A DNA stretch of 64,000 bases from Chitinophaga cymbidii (GTDB lineage Bacteria; Bacteroidota; Bacteroidia; Chitinophagales; Chitinophagaceae). Made by a program: the position numbers and the translations under genes. The stretch lies in assembly GCF_007992715.1 (NCBI RefSeq), contig NZ_BKAU01000001.1:310001-374000 (forward strand). The letters are read 5' to 3'. The notes below the pieces were generated by a model. It was not told the origin of the DNA and made no database searches. It saw only the letters and a list, made by a program, of their open reading frames with translations. This document shows positions 1 through 8,270 of this stretch, piece by piece; the stretch's first letter is position 1; each line of letters starts with the position of its first letter.

Positions 1-205
1 TTAGTAATGTTGTTTTCTGTCAAATTTTGTTTCCTCCTTTTAAGTAAAGTATTTTAAGGGAGGCAAAGATACGGAGATATTCCCTTACAGGCAACTTTAT
101 TTGAGCGAAATATGACATGTAAATGAGTGCTATACATATAATTTTTATCATTATTAGCATGCCGCCGCCTCTTCGTGGTAAAGCAATTTTACTTAATTTG
201 GCATT
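1..205. other. Intergenic region upstream of the rhomboid gene
   Basis: AT-rich sequence without a convincing reading frame. No TAnnTTTG -7 box was found; the nearest is a one-base-off match (TAATTTGG) about 10 bp before the rhomboid start. The left edge of the window may cut off further regulatory sequence. Confidence 0.4.
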
Positions 206-1102
206 ATGAACGGAACTTCTTTTCAATCGGACATACGCTACTGGCTTAAACAGGAGAACAGTGTCAATCACCTGATGTTTGTTAATATCGTCATCTTCGT
301 GGTACTGGGGATCATCTATTTACCGGCCGTTTTCAACAACGGCGTGCCGCCGGCCATCCACCCGTTCCTGCTATTCCAGCTGGAACTGCACGTGCAGCCG
401 GACCTGCTGCTGACCAAGCCCTGGGGGCTGCTGACGTATATGTTCGTGCATACGGGCATCTTCCATATTTTCTTCAATATGCTCAACCTGTACTGGTTCG
501 GCAACATGTTCCGGTCCACCCTCGGCAACCAGCGCGTGCTGCCCCTGTACATCCTGAGCGGCATCACCGGCGCCCTCGTTTACATCGCCGCTTATTTCAT
601 CTTTCCCACCAACCCCTACCTGGGCGGCTCCATGATCGGCGCTTCCGCCGCCGTGATGTGCTTCCTGGTAGCCAGCGCCACCCTGATGCCGAACGTGGAG
701 ATCGGGTTGCTGTTCCTGGGCTCCATCAAACTGAAATGGGTGGCCATCGGCGTGATCGTGATCGATATCATCGCCATTCCGCAGGGAAACGTTGGCGGCA
801 TCCTCGCCCACCTCGGCGGCGCGGCCTTCGGCTACGCCTACGTCCGCATCCTGCAGAACGGTACGGACCTCTGCGGCCCGCTGATCTCCCTCTTCCGCAA
901 AATATCCGGGATGTTCGACAAAAGCCAGCGCCCTCCCAAAAAATTCAAACCGAAAAAATCCCCGCTCCGCGTGGTGCGCAAGCACGAAACAGCGCATGCT
1001 TCGCGGCTGGACGAGCTGCTGGACAAGATCAATGAAAAGGGGTACGACAGCCTTTCGGCCGACGAAAAGCAATGGCTGCGCAAGTACAGTGATGAAAAAT
1101 AG
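206..1102 (+). CDS. Rhomboid family intramembrane serine protease
   Basis: A polytopic inner-membrane protein of 298 aa, expected to cleave transmembrane substrates within the bilayer. Hydrophobic helices span about residues 22-215. The rhomboid signature is visible in order: H87 and N91 in HIFFNM, the nucleophile loop GASA with S147, and the partner H202 in AHLGGAAFGY. The loop reads GASA where most active rhomboids have GxSG; the Ser-His dyad is kept, so I expect activity. After residue 225 a basic, proline-rich linker leads to a charged tail (DELLDKINEKGYDSLSADEKQW), which I recall as common in Bacteroidota rhomboids. It ends 23 bp before ispH on the same strand. The substrate cannot be inferred. 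Confidence 0.9.
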   Translation: MNGTSFQSDIRYWLKQENSVNHLMFVNIVIFVVLGIIYLPAVFNNGVPPAIHPFLLFQLELHVQPDLLLTKPWGLLTYMFVHTGIFHIFFNMLNLYWFGNMFRSTLGNQRVLPLYILSGITGALVYIAAYFIFPTNPYLGGSMIGASAAVMCFLVASATLMPNVEIGLLFLGSIKLKWVAIGVIVIDIIAIPQGNVGGILAHLGGAAFGYAYVRILQNGTDLCGPLISLFRKISGMFDKSQRPPKKFKPKKSPLRVVRKHETAHASRLDELLDKINEKGYDSLSADEKQWLRKYSDEK

Positions 1103-1110
1103 ATTCTTGC

Positions 1111-1118
1111 TATCTTTG
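1111..1118 (+). promoter_or_regulatory. Candidate -7 box directly upstream of ispH
   Basis: TATCTTTG matches the Bacteroidota -7 consensus TAnnTTTG exactly and ends 7 bp before the ispH ATG, so transcription would begin almost at the start codon (leaderless or nearly so). No TTG is visible 19-20 bp upstream, which lowers confidence. The gene may instead be read through from the rhomboid promoter. Confidence 0.35.
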
Positions 1119-1125
1119 CGTAACA

Positions 1126-2352
1126 ATGAAAACATTCAACGTTCCCGTCATATACCGCAGCCCGCTGATCTCCGCCATCAAACAGCAACGGAAGCAGCAG
1201 GACCGCATGAAGAAAGACTTCACGCCTACTTTGCTGGACTTCGGTCCCATCCGCATACAGCTCGCCCGGCACTTCGGTTTTTGCTACGGCGTGGAGAACG
1301 CGATAGAGATCGCTTTCAGAACGGTGGAGGAAAATGAAGGGAAACGCATCTTCCTGCTCAGCGAGATGATCCACAACCCCCAGGTGAACAACGACCTGCT
1401 TTCCCGCGGCGTACAATTCCTGATGGACACTTCCGGCCGCCAGCAGATCCCCTGGGAAACGCTGACAGCAGACGACATTGTGATCATCCCCGCCTTCGGC
1501 ACCACCCTGGAGATCGAAGCAAAGCTGGAAGCCATCGGCATCACCCCGCTGCAGTACAATACCACCTGCCCCTTCGTGGAAAGGGTATGGAACAAGGCGG
1601 AGCAGATCGCCGGGAAAGATTATACCGTGATCGTGCACGGCAAGCCCAAACACGAAGAAACCCGCGCCACTTTTTCGCACAGCCGCCATCATACGCCTAC
1701 CGTGGTGGTGAAAGACATGGATCAAACGCACCGCCTGGCCGCCTACATTCTCGGCACGGCGCCCGCGGAACAATTTTATGAAGAGTTCAAAGGCCAGTAT
1801 TCTGAAGGTTTTGATGTACACCAGCACCTGCAACGGGTGGGCGTGGTGAACCAGACCACCATGCTGGCCTCCGAAACCCAGGCCATCGCCGATTATATCC
1901 GGCAGGCGATACAACAGCGCTACCAGCTGGCGGATGAACAGGTGCCTGAACGTTTTGCAGACACCCGCGATACGCTTTGCTACGCCACGAACGACAACCA
2001 GACTGCGGTAACCGGCATGCTGGAGGTACCGGCGGACCTTGCCATCGTGGTGGGCGGCTATAACAGCTCCAACACCTCGCACCTCGTAGAGCTTTGCGAA
2101 GAAAAACTGCCCACCTATTTCATTTCGTCGGAAGAAAAATTATTGTCGGCCAGCGAGCTGCTGCACTGGGACTTCCATCACCACCAGGAGCTGCACAGCC
2201 TGCAATTCCTTCCCGCAAAAGAGCCGGTGACCATCCTGCTCACCAGCGGCGCCTCCTGCCCTGACGCCATCGTGGAAGGCGTGATCCGGAAGCTGCTTTC
2301 CTTTTATGGACTTGCGCATAAGGTGGATGAAGCAGTGGCGCTTTTCAACTAA
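1126..2352 (+). CDS. ispH: 4-hydroxy-3-methylbut-2-enyl diphosphate reductase
   Basis: Last enzyme of the MEP pathway: reductive dehydration of HMBPP to IPP and DMAPP with a [4Fe-4S] cluster, in the cytosol. The three cluster cysteines are visible: C53 in GFCYGVENA, C148 in NTTCPF and C285 in DTLCYATNDNQ. The family motifs NQTTMLASET and GGYNSSNTSHL follow in the expected places. At 408 aa it is the long form typical of Bacteroidota, longer than the roughly 316-aa proteobacterial enzyme, with extra N-terminal residues before the first cysteine. A start at M28 (position 1207) is possible, but the first 27 residues look conserved for the phylum. It lies 23 bp after the rhomboid gene and is followed by a hairpin terminator. 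Confidence 0.96.
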   Translation: MKTFNVPVIYRSPLISAIKQQRKQQDRMKKDFTPTLLDFGPIRIQLARHFGFCYGVENAIEIAFRTVEENEGKRIFLLSEMIHNPQVNNDLLSRGVQFLMDTSGRQQIPWETLTADDIVIIPAFGTTLEIEAKLEAIGITPLQYNTTCPFVERVWNKAEQIAGKDYTVIVHGKPKHEETRATFSHSRHHTPTVVVKDMDQTHRLAAYILGTAPAEQFYEEFKGQYSEGFDVHQHLQRVGVVNQTTMLASETQAIADYIRQAIQQRYQLADEQVPERFADTRDTLCYATNDNQTAVTGMLEVPADLAIVVGGYNSSNTSHLVELCEEKLPTYFISSEEKLLSASELLHWDFHHHQELHSLQFLPAKEPVTILLTSGASCPDAIVEGVIRKLLSFYGLAHKVDEAVALFN

Positions 2353-2393
2353 AAAAGTCAACATACCTGACGGCATTTGCGATGCATGAAAAC

Positions 2394-2423
2394 AAAAAAG
2401 ACACCATGAAAGGTGCCTTTTTT
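2394..2423 (+). terminator. Intrinsic terminator after ispH
   Basis: The left arm AAAAAAGACACC and right arm GGTGCCTTTTTT pair around an ATGAAA loop with one mismatch. The stem runs into six T residues. It sits 42 bp after the ispH stop and may also act on leftward transcripts, since the left arm supplies an A-run. Confidence 0.8.
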
Positions 2424-2604
2424 CTTTGGGGCTAATCAAACGCTAGTAATGCAGAGAAAATTCTTTTTAACAAACAATATATTTTCTTATTGTGATACAA
2501 ATCTAATATGTATTGAAAGGGGCTGCAACCGCTATTTAATATCCGGTATGCTATTGGCGATAAGTGGCAAGATTGGGAGGGTATCTGGATGATATATTAC
2601 CGCA

Positions 2605-3366
2605 TCAGAATTGCATCGCCTTTTTAAGAAAATCCGCTTTGCGCCGCCGGGATACTTCCACCTGCGTGCCGTCGCTCATCAGCGCAAAACCTCCTTCTCC
2701 CTGAATATAAGACTCCATTTGCTGTAAATTTATCAGGTGGGAGTTGTGTATCCTGAAAAAATCCACATCCGTCAGCAGCTCTTCAAATTCTTTCAGCGGC
2801 TTGGACACGAGCAGCTGCTTCCGGTCTGTAAAAAAGATCTTCGTATAGTTGCCGGTGGATTCGCAGCGCACGATATTCTGTACCGGCATGAATACCAGCC
2901 CGTTGATCGTGGGCAGCGCGATCTTCTTATTGGTCTGCTGCATGGTTTTCATATTCTGCAGGAACACTTCCAGCGGCGCTATGCCGGCATCCTGCCTGTT
3001 GAGGCGCCGCTCATGGTATTTGCGGAGCGCTTCCTGCAGGTCCTGCACGCTGAAGGGTTTCAGCAGGTAATCCAGCGCGTTGAACTTGATCGCTTTCAGG
3101 GCGTATTGCTCATAGGCGGTGGTGAAGATCACGTCGAACAGTATCTTGTCGTAACACTTCAATAATTCGAAGCCGTTCTGATGGGGCATTTCAACATCCA
3201 GGAACACCAGGTCCGGCTGCAGTTCGTCGATATGCTGCTTTGCTTCGGCCACGCTGTTGACCCCGGCCAGTACGGTCACTTCAGGGCATTTCTTTTGCAG
3301 CATTGTTCTCAGGGCGTCTATACAATGCTGCTCGTCATCCACGATAATTGCTTTGATCTCGCTCAT
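2605..3366 (-). CDS. LytTR-family response regulator
   Basis: A 253-aa cytosolic transcription regulator of the LytR/AlgR type. Residues 1-120 form a receiver domain with the acidic pocket D10-D11, phospho-acceptor D57 in LVFLDVEMP, and the conserved lysine K103 in LLKPFS. Residues from about 150 form a LytTR DNA-binding domain, including GNYTKIFF and the FFRIHNSHLINL stretch typical of these proteins. It starts 15 bp after the stop of the sensor kinase on the same strand, a standard two-gene two-component operon. The target genes are not evident; the palindrome at 5767-5782 upstream of the operon is one candidate site. Confidence 0.92.
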   Translation of the reverse strand: MSEIKAIIVDDEQHCIDALRTMLQKKCPEVTVLAGVNSVAEAKQHIDELQPDLVFLDVEMPHQNGFELLKCYDKILFDVIFTTAYEQYALKAIKFNALDYLLKPFSVQDLQEALRKYHERRLNRQDAGIAPLEVFLQNMKTMQQTNKKIALPTINGLVFMPVQNIVRCESTGNYTKIFFTDRKQLLVSKPLKEFEELLTDVDFFRIHNSHLINLQQMESYIQGEGGFALMSDGTQVEVSRRRKADFLKKAMQF

Positions 3367-3381
3367 AACGGTGATATGGTT

Positions 3382-5340
3382 TTAAAACAGGAATTCTGCG
3401 GGTAATTTTATCCTGACCTGCGTGCCGGCGGCCTGCCCGCCATGATCTTCCAGGTCGTGCACCTCCACATTGGCGTCTTTCGTGTTGTTGATCTTGCGTA
3501 TCAGCGCAATGCGGCCTTCCGTCACTTTCATGCCCATGGAATTGTGGGTGCGGTCTTTCTTCTCCTTGATCTCCATCGCCATTTTCCGGCCAATGCCATT
3601 GTCCGTCACCATCACTTCCAGCACTTTGCCGTTCAGCGACACGTTTATGTCCAGCCTTCCTTTTTTCTCCTTCCGGTGCACGAGGCCGTGCCAGATGGCA
3701 TTTTCCACATAAGGCTGGATGATCATTGGCGGGATCAGCACTTCTTCGTCGTTGATGTTTTCCGCTACCTGTATGCGGTAGTCGAAAATATTATTGCAAC
3801 GCAGCGCTTCCAGGTCCAGGTACAGGCGCAATGAATCCAGTTCCCTGTTCAGGGGAATGAAGGTATGCTGGGAATTGTCCAGGATCATGCGCATCAGCTT
3901 CGAGAACTTGGTAAGATAGTCGGATGCTTCTTCCTGGTTATTGCTCCAGATGTACCGGTGGATGGAGCTTAAAGAGTTGAAGATAAAATGTGGGTTCATC
4001 TGCGAGCGCAGGGAGCGCAGCTCCAGTTGCAGGGTCTGCCGGTTGGCCTGCAGGTTGCGGTGGCGGATGTAGAAGAAGCCGCCCACGATCAGCATGAACA
4101 GGAAGCCGGCCAGCGCAATGGCCAGCGCGAGGTTGCGGCGGATGCGCAACTGGTTAATGTCCTGCTCCTGCTGTAAAAGCCTGATCTGGTTGTCTTTCTG
4201 ATGTACGTCGTACATGGCCTGCATCTGCGCAAATTCGGTGGTGGATTTTTCTTCCAGCAGGCTGTCTTTATACAAAAGGGAAATATTGGTATTGTTAATG
4301 GAGCTGTCGTATTCACCGGCCTTGTGAAAATTTTCGCCAAGGGCTTTATAGGCGTCCTGTAAAATGGACTTGAAGCCCCAGTGCAGGCCGAGGTCGATGG
4401 ACTGGCGGATGTAGCCGCGCCCTTCTTCCAGTTTGTTTTCTTCATTCAGCAGGCGGCCGATGGAGAGATAGCTTTCGGCGAGGTGGATCTTGTCTTTTAC
4501 CCGGTCGTTATCATTGATGACCAGCGCTTTCTGCATGTATTCTTTCGCAAGCGGATAGTTTTTCTTTTTCTGATAGGCGGTGCCCAGGCAGTTATAACAG
4601 ATGGCCTGGCCTTTCAGGTCGTCGATCTGCTGGTTCACGGCGAGGGAGCGGTTATAATATTCGATGGCTTTATCCAGCTGGCCCAGTCCTTCGTAGGCAT
4701 AGCCGAGGTTGCCCAGGTTGATGGCTACGCCGAGGGGGTTGTTGCTTTCTTCTTCGAGGCGGAGGCTTTTGGTAAATTCTTCGATCGCGTCGCGGTATTT
4801 GCCGGCGGAAAGCTGGATGTTGCCGATGGAATTGATGGCGATGGTGATATTGCGGACATCCTTGATCTTTTCGGCGGTCTTCAGCGCGCGGAAATGCACT
4901 TCAAAAGCTTTCTGCAGCATGTCCCGCCGGCGGTAGTCCACGCCCATGTTGTTCAGTGAAATAGCGGTGAGGCGGTCGTCGCGGATCTCTTCCGCGAACC
5001 GGAGGGCGCGCTCATGGTAATCCGCGGCAAGGATGTACTGGGATTTGTTGCGCTTGGCGGTGCCGAGCTCGTTGTAGGCTTCGGACAGGCCTTTATTGTA
5101 GCGGATCTTGTGGGACAGGGCGATGGCTTCCTGCAGGAAGGGGTTTTCCTGCCCGCGGCGGTCAAAGAAACGGAAGAAGTTCTTTGATTTCGCCAGGAGC
5201 CGGTGAACTTTCAGGGTATCGTTCGGCATCGACCTGATGGAATCCAGCGTGCGAAGTACCAGTAAAGAGTCCTGTCCGCATACATGCATCCACATGCCAA
5301 CGAGAAGGACCACCGTGAAAATGACGCCTTTATGAGCCAT
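3382..5340 (-). CDS. TPR-containing LytS-like sensor histidine kinase
   Basis: Partner kinase of the LytTR regulator. I chose the ATG at 5340 because it begins a good signal peptide (MAHKGVIFTVVLLVGMW...CGQ); the frame is open to 5481, but the added residues look non-coding. Order of parts in the 652-aa protein: export signal 1-22; an all-helical TPR sensor region at about 83-343, probably periplasmic; a coiled coil; one membrane helix at about 404-425; then a His_kinase domain. The phospho-acceptor is H451 in SQMNPHFIFNSL. An HATPase domain follows, with IQPYVENAIWHG (N box) and VTDNGIGRK (G1). This is a common Bacteroidota architecture in which the TPR segment is thought to sense protein or peptide partners. 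The ligand is unknown. Confidence 0.9.
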   Translation of the reverse strand: MAHKGVIFTVVLLVGMWMHVCGQDSLLVLRTLDSIRSMPNDTLKVHRLLAKSKNFFRFFDRRGQENPFLQEAIALSHKIRYNKGLSEAYNELGTAKRNKSQYILAADYHERALRFAEEIRDDRLTAISLNNMGVDYRRRDMLQKAFEVHFRALKTAEKIKDVRNITIAINSIGNIQLSAGKYRDAIEEFTKSLRLEEESNNPLGVAINLGNLGYAYEGLGQLDKAIEYYNRSLAVNQQIDDLKGQAICYNCLGTAYQKKKNYPLAKEYMQKALVINDNDRVKDKIHLAESYLSIGRLLNEENKLEEGRGYIRQSIDLGLHWGFKSILQDAYKALGENFHKAGEYDSSINNTNISLLYKDSLLEEKSTTEFAQMQAMYDVHQKDNQIRLLQQEQDINQLRIRRNLALAIALAGFLFMLIVGGFFYIRHRNLQANRQTLQLELRSLRSQMNPHFIFNSLSSIHRYIWSNNQEEASDYLTKFSKLMRMILDNSQHTFIPLNRELDSLRLYLDLEALRCNNIFDYRIQVAENINDEEVLIPPMIIQPYVENAIWHGLVHRKEKKGRLDINVSLNGKVLEVMVTDNGIGRKMAMEIKEKKDRTHNSMGMKVTEGRIALIRKINNTKDANVEVHDLEDHGGQAAGTQVRIKLPAEFLF

Positions 5341-5391
5341 GGTAAAAGGGTGAAACAGTAGCCACAAGGTAGAGATTTTAAATGAAATGCG

Positions 5392-5415
5392 AAGGGGCGA
5401 AAGAATTCGCCCCTT
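5392..5415 (-). promoter_or_regulatory. Strong hairpin in the kinase leader
   Basis: AAGGGGCGAA and TTCGCCCCTT form a perfect 10-bp stem with an AGAA loop, 52 bp upstream of the kinase start. On the minus strand it is not followed by a clean T-run, so it looks more like a leader structure or attenuator than a simple terminator. Confidence 0.5.
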
Positions 5416-5766
5416 TCCTATTAACCGAATACACCTACTGAAAATATGAAACTGAGGCCGTCTTGCGACCGCATTCCACATTTAGTTTTAAAAGCAGCCA
5501 AATCCACGTGGGAATGGCTGTTGATTTATATAGTAGTTCGTTTATAGACGGTTAATAGCTGGTCTTTTACTGGATACACTCCGGATATGGCCGAAAGCCT
5601 TTTAATTTGGACAATCACGTGAACCGCTTCGTTGCGATAACAAGTTACGGGACCCGCAAAGCGCCATCCGGTAGCCTCTATCAATAAAAAATGCAACAAA
5701 GTTCAGGTTCTTTTCCAGGTATGATATAAAACTGGTCCAAATGTATACCGGCGTGCATCACTCACG

Positions 5767-5782
5767 TTCCGTTATAACGGAA
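5767..5782. promoter_or_regulatory. Perfect 16-bp palindrome, candidate operator
   Basis: TTCCGTTATAACGGAA is its own reverse complement over all 16 bases. It lies about 430 bp upstream of the kinase start and about 120 bp downstream of the cmk stop codon. A dimeric regulator could bind it. No regulator is identified. Confidence 0.45.
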
Positions 5783-5902
5783 AACAGGGCCAAGACCATT
5801 AAATTTTCGGAATTTCTAGAGGATGAGGTATTATTACTTGTTCAGGGATCGACGCCCCTGATATTCCAAAGGTAATAACTTTTCTTATAATGCAAAAAGA
5901 AA

Positions 5903-6592
5903 TCAGGAAGAATGTGCCATGATTGCGTCTTCTACCCACTGCATCACCAGTTCCAGCTGCTCCTGCATTGTTAACTGACTGTTATCCAGCACAATAGCAT
6001 CGTCGGCTTTGCGGAGGGGACTTACTTCCCGGTTGGCATCGATATAATCGCGCAGTTCCAGGTTCTCTTTCACTTCGTGCAGGGTGATATTTTTGTTCTT
6101 CTGATACAGTTCCTTGAACCTGCGCTCCACGCGGATCGCGGGGTCCGCGGTCATGAATATTTTCAGTTCCGCATGCGGAAAAACAACGGTGCCAATGTCG
6201 CGCCCGTCCATCACAATCCCTCTGCCCGCTCCCATCTTTTGCTGCTGCGCCACCGCGAACTCGCGTACTTCACGAACGGCGGCTACTTCACTGACCTTTT
6301 CCGCCACGAGCATTTCACGGATCATCTGCTCCACGTTCTCATCGTTCAGATACATGTCGCTTTGCCCGGAGATCTGGTTGTGGATGAATTCAAGACGGAT
6401 ATTGCCGAGTGCGTCCCTGACCTGCGCGGGATCGTTCCAGTCCATATGCTGCTGAATAAAATAAAGGGTGATCGCACGATACATGGCGCCGCTGTCTATA
6501 TACAAATAGTTCAGCCGGCTGGCGAGTTGTTTTGCCAGCGTACTCTTTCCACAGGAAGAATACCCGTCTATCGTGATGATTATTTTTTTCAA
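5903..6592 (-). CDS. cmk: Cytidylate kinase
   Basis: Phosphorylates CMP and dCMP with ATP in the cytosol, part of pyrimidine nucleotide salvage and DNA precursor supply. The 229-aa length is normal. The P-loop GYSSCGKST (residues 10-18), the substrate segment YIDSGAMYRAIT and the arginine-rich GRDIGTVVFPHAELKIFMTA motif are all present, followed by the lid RRFKEL. A good promoter lies immediately upstream (6634-6664). It stands alone between two longer intergenic stretches. Confidence 0.96.
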   Translation of the reverse strand: MKKIIITIDGYSSCGKSTLAKQLASRLNYLYIDSGAMYRAITLYFIQQHMDWNDPAQVRDALGNIRLEFIHNQISGQSDMYLNDENVEQMIREMLVAEKVSEVAAVREVREFAVAQQQKMGAGRGIVMDGRDIGTVVFPHAELKIFMTADPAIRVERRFKELYQKNKNITLHEVKENLELRDYIDANREVSPLRKADDAIVLDNSQLTMQEQLELVMQWVEDAIMAHSS

Positions 6593-6633
6593 GCCCCGGA
6601 ATTTTGAGATGCAGGTTTAAACAATTGCTCTTG

Positions 6634-6664
6634 CAAAAGTAGCCGTAATTCCGGTAAAAATCAA
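6634..6664 (-). promoter_or_regulatory. Promoter of cmk
   Basis: On the minus strand, TTG (6662-6664), 20 bp, then TACTTTTG (6634-6641) match the -33 TTG and -7 TAnnTTTG boxes of Bacteroidota. The predicted transcript start near 6627 gives a leader of about 35 nt. Confidence 0.65.
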
Positions 6665-6671
6665 GGAGAAA

Positions 6672-8270
6672 TCAGCGCCGGTCGATCACCGTCACTTTAT
6701 GCGTGCGCATCAGGCGGCTGGACTTTTTATCGTAGAACACGAGCAGGTAGGTGCCTTTGGCGAGGCCGTTCACGCGAATATCTCCCTCGCCCTGTATAGA
6801 ATACTGGTTCACCACCTGCCCTACCATGTTCATGATCTGCATGATCATGTCCGTATGTTCGCCGCGCACCCTTACGTTGAAATGCCCGCTGCTCGGATTC
6901 GGCCACACTTCTATGCGCAGGAATGGCGGCACGGCCTTGATCCGGGAATAGCTTTCCCGGCCATTACGGGATACCGCGCGGATGCGGTAATAGGTCCATC
7001 CGTCATAACCGTTCGCGTCCGCATACCGGTAATCCTGCCGCACATTGGTATTGCCGCCCGGCACAGCGCTGCGCACTTCGCCGGTTTTGGTGAATGCCGT
7101 GTCCTTGTCGAAACGCCGCTCTATTTCATAGCGGTCGTTATTCATCTCGCGGCTCACGGCCCATTCCAGCTGCGCGAAGTGTTCGGAGAGGCGCCAGGCG
7201 TTGAGGTCCAGGAAAACGGCGGGTGCGTAAGGGCCGTAGGCGATGGAGGATTTCGCGAAATATTCATTGCTGCTGATGCCTTGCGGGAAAACGCGGTAGT
7301 GCATCGTGGCGTTTCTTAGTGTATTCGTAGTAGTTAGATTGCCGGGCAATGGGAAATTGTCCGGCTCCTCCAGGTAGTCCCAGGCATTGTTGATATAGCG
7401 GGAAAGATAGCTGGAACCACGGAAGGAGGCATAGTCGATGCCTTCATCGGCGTTCATGTGCTGGAGGGTTATTTTCGCTTCGTCGTTGTTATTATGCTCC
7501 CTGGCGATGTTCCAGGTTTTGTTCGTGAAATCCAGCCTGTTGGCGGGACCGGATATGGCGAACTGGTACACGCTGTCGAACACCCTCATCTTGAAATCAT
7601 CCGCGGCGCCGCTGAATTCCAGTGCCGCGGGGGCGTATCCTGCCGTGGAAGTACCGATGGGAAATACCACTTTGCCTGCCGCGGCATCTACCTGCTCGCG
7701 GTACAGGAAACCACCGGCGATGTTGGCGCCCGTGACCACGAACGCCTGCTCACTGTAGCCGGTAATGGAGCCAGGCTGCCGGTCTCCCACCACCAGGTTC
7801 CACCCGTTCAGGAAGATGTGTCCGGTCATAAAATGCAGGTTGTTGCGGACCTTCATATCGCTGAGGTCTGACAGTAAAATACCGAGCCGGTTGTTCACCG
7901 CGAAATTCGGGAAAGTGCTGCCGGAGCGGGTTACCACGCTATATCCACCGAAAAGCTGCTGCGCCCCCTGGCTGCCGTACAACGGATTGTTCTCTGAAAA
8001 GCGGAACAGGCCACCTTTTCCGGAAAAGCCGTCTGTGCTTTCATCAGGGAACGTTGCACCGTTCCCGTTATTCCATGTTTTCCCGTAAAAATGTATTACC
8101 GCTACTGTGGAGGTACCGAAAGCGCCGTTGCTGGATACATTGCCGTAGATGCCCACGGGCTCGCTGCCGCTTACCTGCAACCGTGTATCCGGCGCGATGT
8201 ACAGCCCCTGCTGCGCGCGGATGGATAACGGCAGAAGGAAGATCAGCGATATGACGAGCAGGTGTTTCAT
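6672..8270 (-). CDS. Secreted protein with type IX secretion sorting domain
   Basis: A 532-aa exported protein. A signal peptide ends near residue 19 (LLPLSIRAQ). The C-terminal 80 residues, from about 450, are a type A T9SS sorting domain: VWPNPSSGHFNVRV, then VGQVV and a final GTYLLVFYDKKSSRLMRTHKVTVI strand region. The protein should therefore cross the outer membrane through the type IX system and be anchored or released there. The central part is beta-rich with no catalytic motif I recognise; residues around 355-430 resemble a fibronectin-like fold. It directly abuts the upstream gene (its ATG touches that gene's stop), so the three genes 6672-10865 appear to be one transcription unit. 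Function unknown, probably surface structure or adhesion. Confidence 0.8.
   Translation of the reverse strand: MKHLLVISLIFLLPLSIRAQQGLYIAPDTRLQVSGSEPVGIYGNVSSNGAFGTSTVAVIHFYGKTWNNGNGATFPDESTDGFSGKGGLFRFSENNPLYGSQGAQQLFGGYSVVTRSGSTFPNFAVNNRLGILLSDLSDMKVRNNLHFMTGHIFLNGWNLVVGDRQPGSITGYSEQAFVVTGANIAGGFLYREQVDAAAGKVVFPIGTSTAGYAPAALEFSGAADDFKMRVFDSVYQFAISGPANRLDFTNKTWNIAREHNNNDEAKITLQHMNADEGIDYASFRGSSYLSRYINNAWDYLEEPDNFPLPGNLTTTNTLRNATMHYRVFPQGISSNEYFAKSSIAYGPYAPAVFLDLNAWRLSEHFAQLEWAVSREMNNDRYEIERRFDKDTAFTKTGEVRSAVPGGNTNVRQDYRYADANGYDGWTYYRIRAVSRNGRESYSRIKAVPPFLRIEVWPNPSSGHFNVRVRGEHTDMIMQIMNMVGQVVNQYSIQGEGDIRVNGLAKGTYLLVFYDKKSSRLMRTHKVTVIDRR

Larger units (their letters stand above)
5341..5902. other. 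562-bp non-coding region upstream of the two-component operon
   Basis: No credible gene in any frame. It carries a strong hairpin at 5392-5415 and a perfect 16-bp palindrome at 5767-5782. A TACATTTG sequence on the minus strand (5738-5745) matches the -7 consensus but lacks an upstream TTG at the right spacing. The length is unusual beside the tight spacing of neighbouring genes, so a long leader, a small RNA or complex regulation of the kinase operon is possible. Confidence 0.45.

Noticed and set aside
20..271. Small 83-codon open frame at the left edge
   Set aside because: Overlaps the rhomboid start on the opposite strand and has no signal, domain or promoter.
838..2082. Long open frame on the minus strand opposite the rhomboid and ispH genes
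   Set aside because: It runs antisense to two well-supported genes, its protein has no recognisable domain and an odd composition, and high-GC codon bias opens such frames throughout this window.
5738..5745. TACATTTG on the minus strand as the kinase promoter
   Set aside because: The -7 match is exact but no TTG lies 19-21 bp upstream, and it would give a leader of about 390 nt; kept only as a remark in the region entry.
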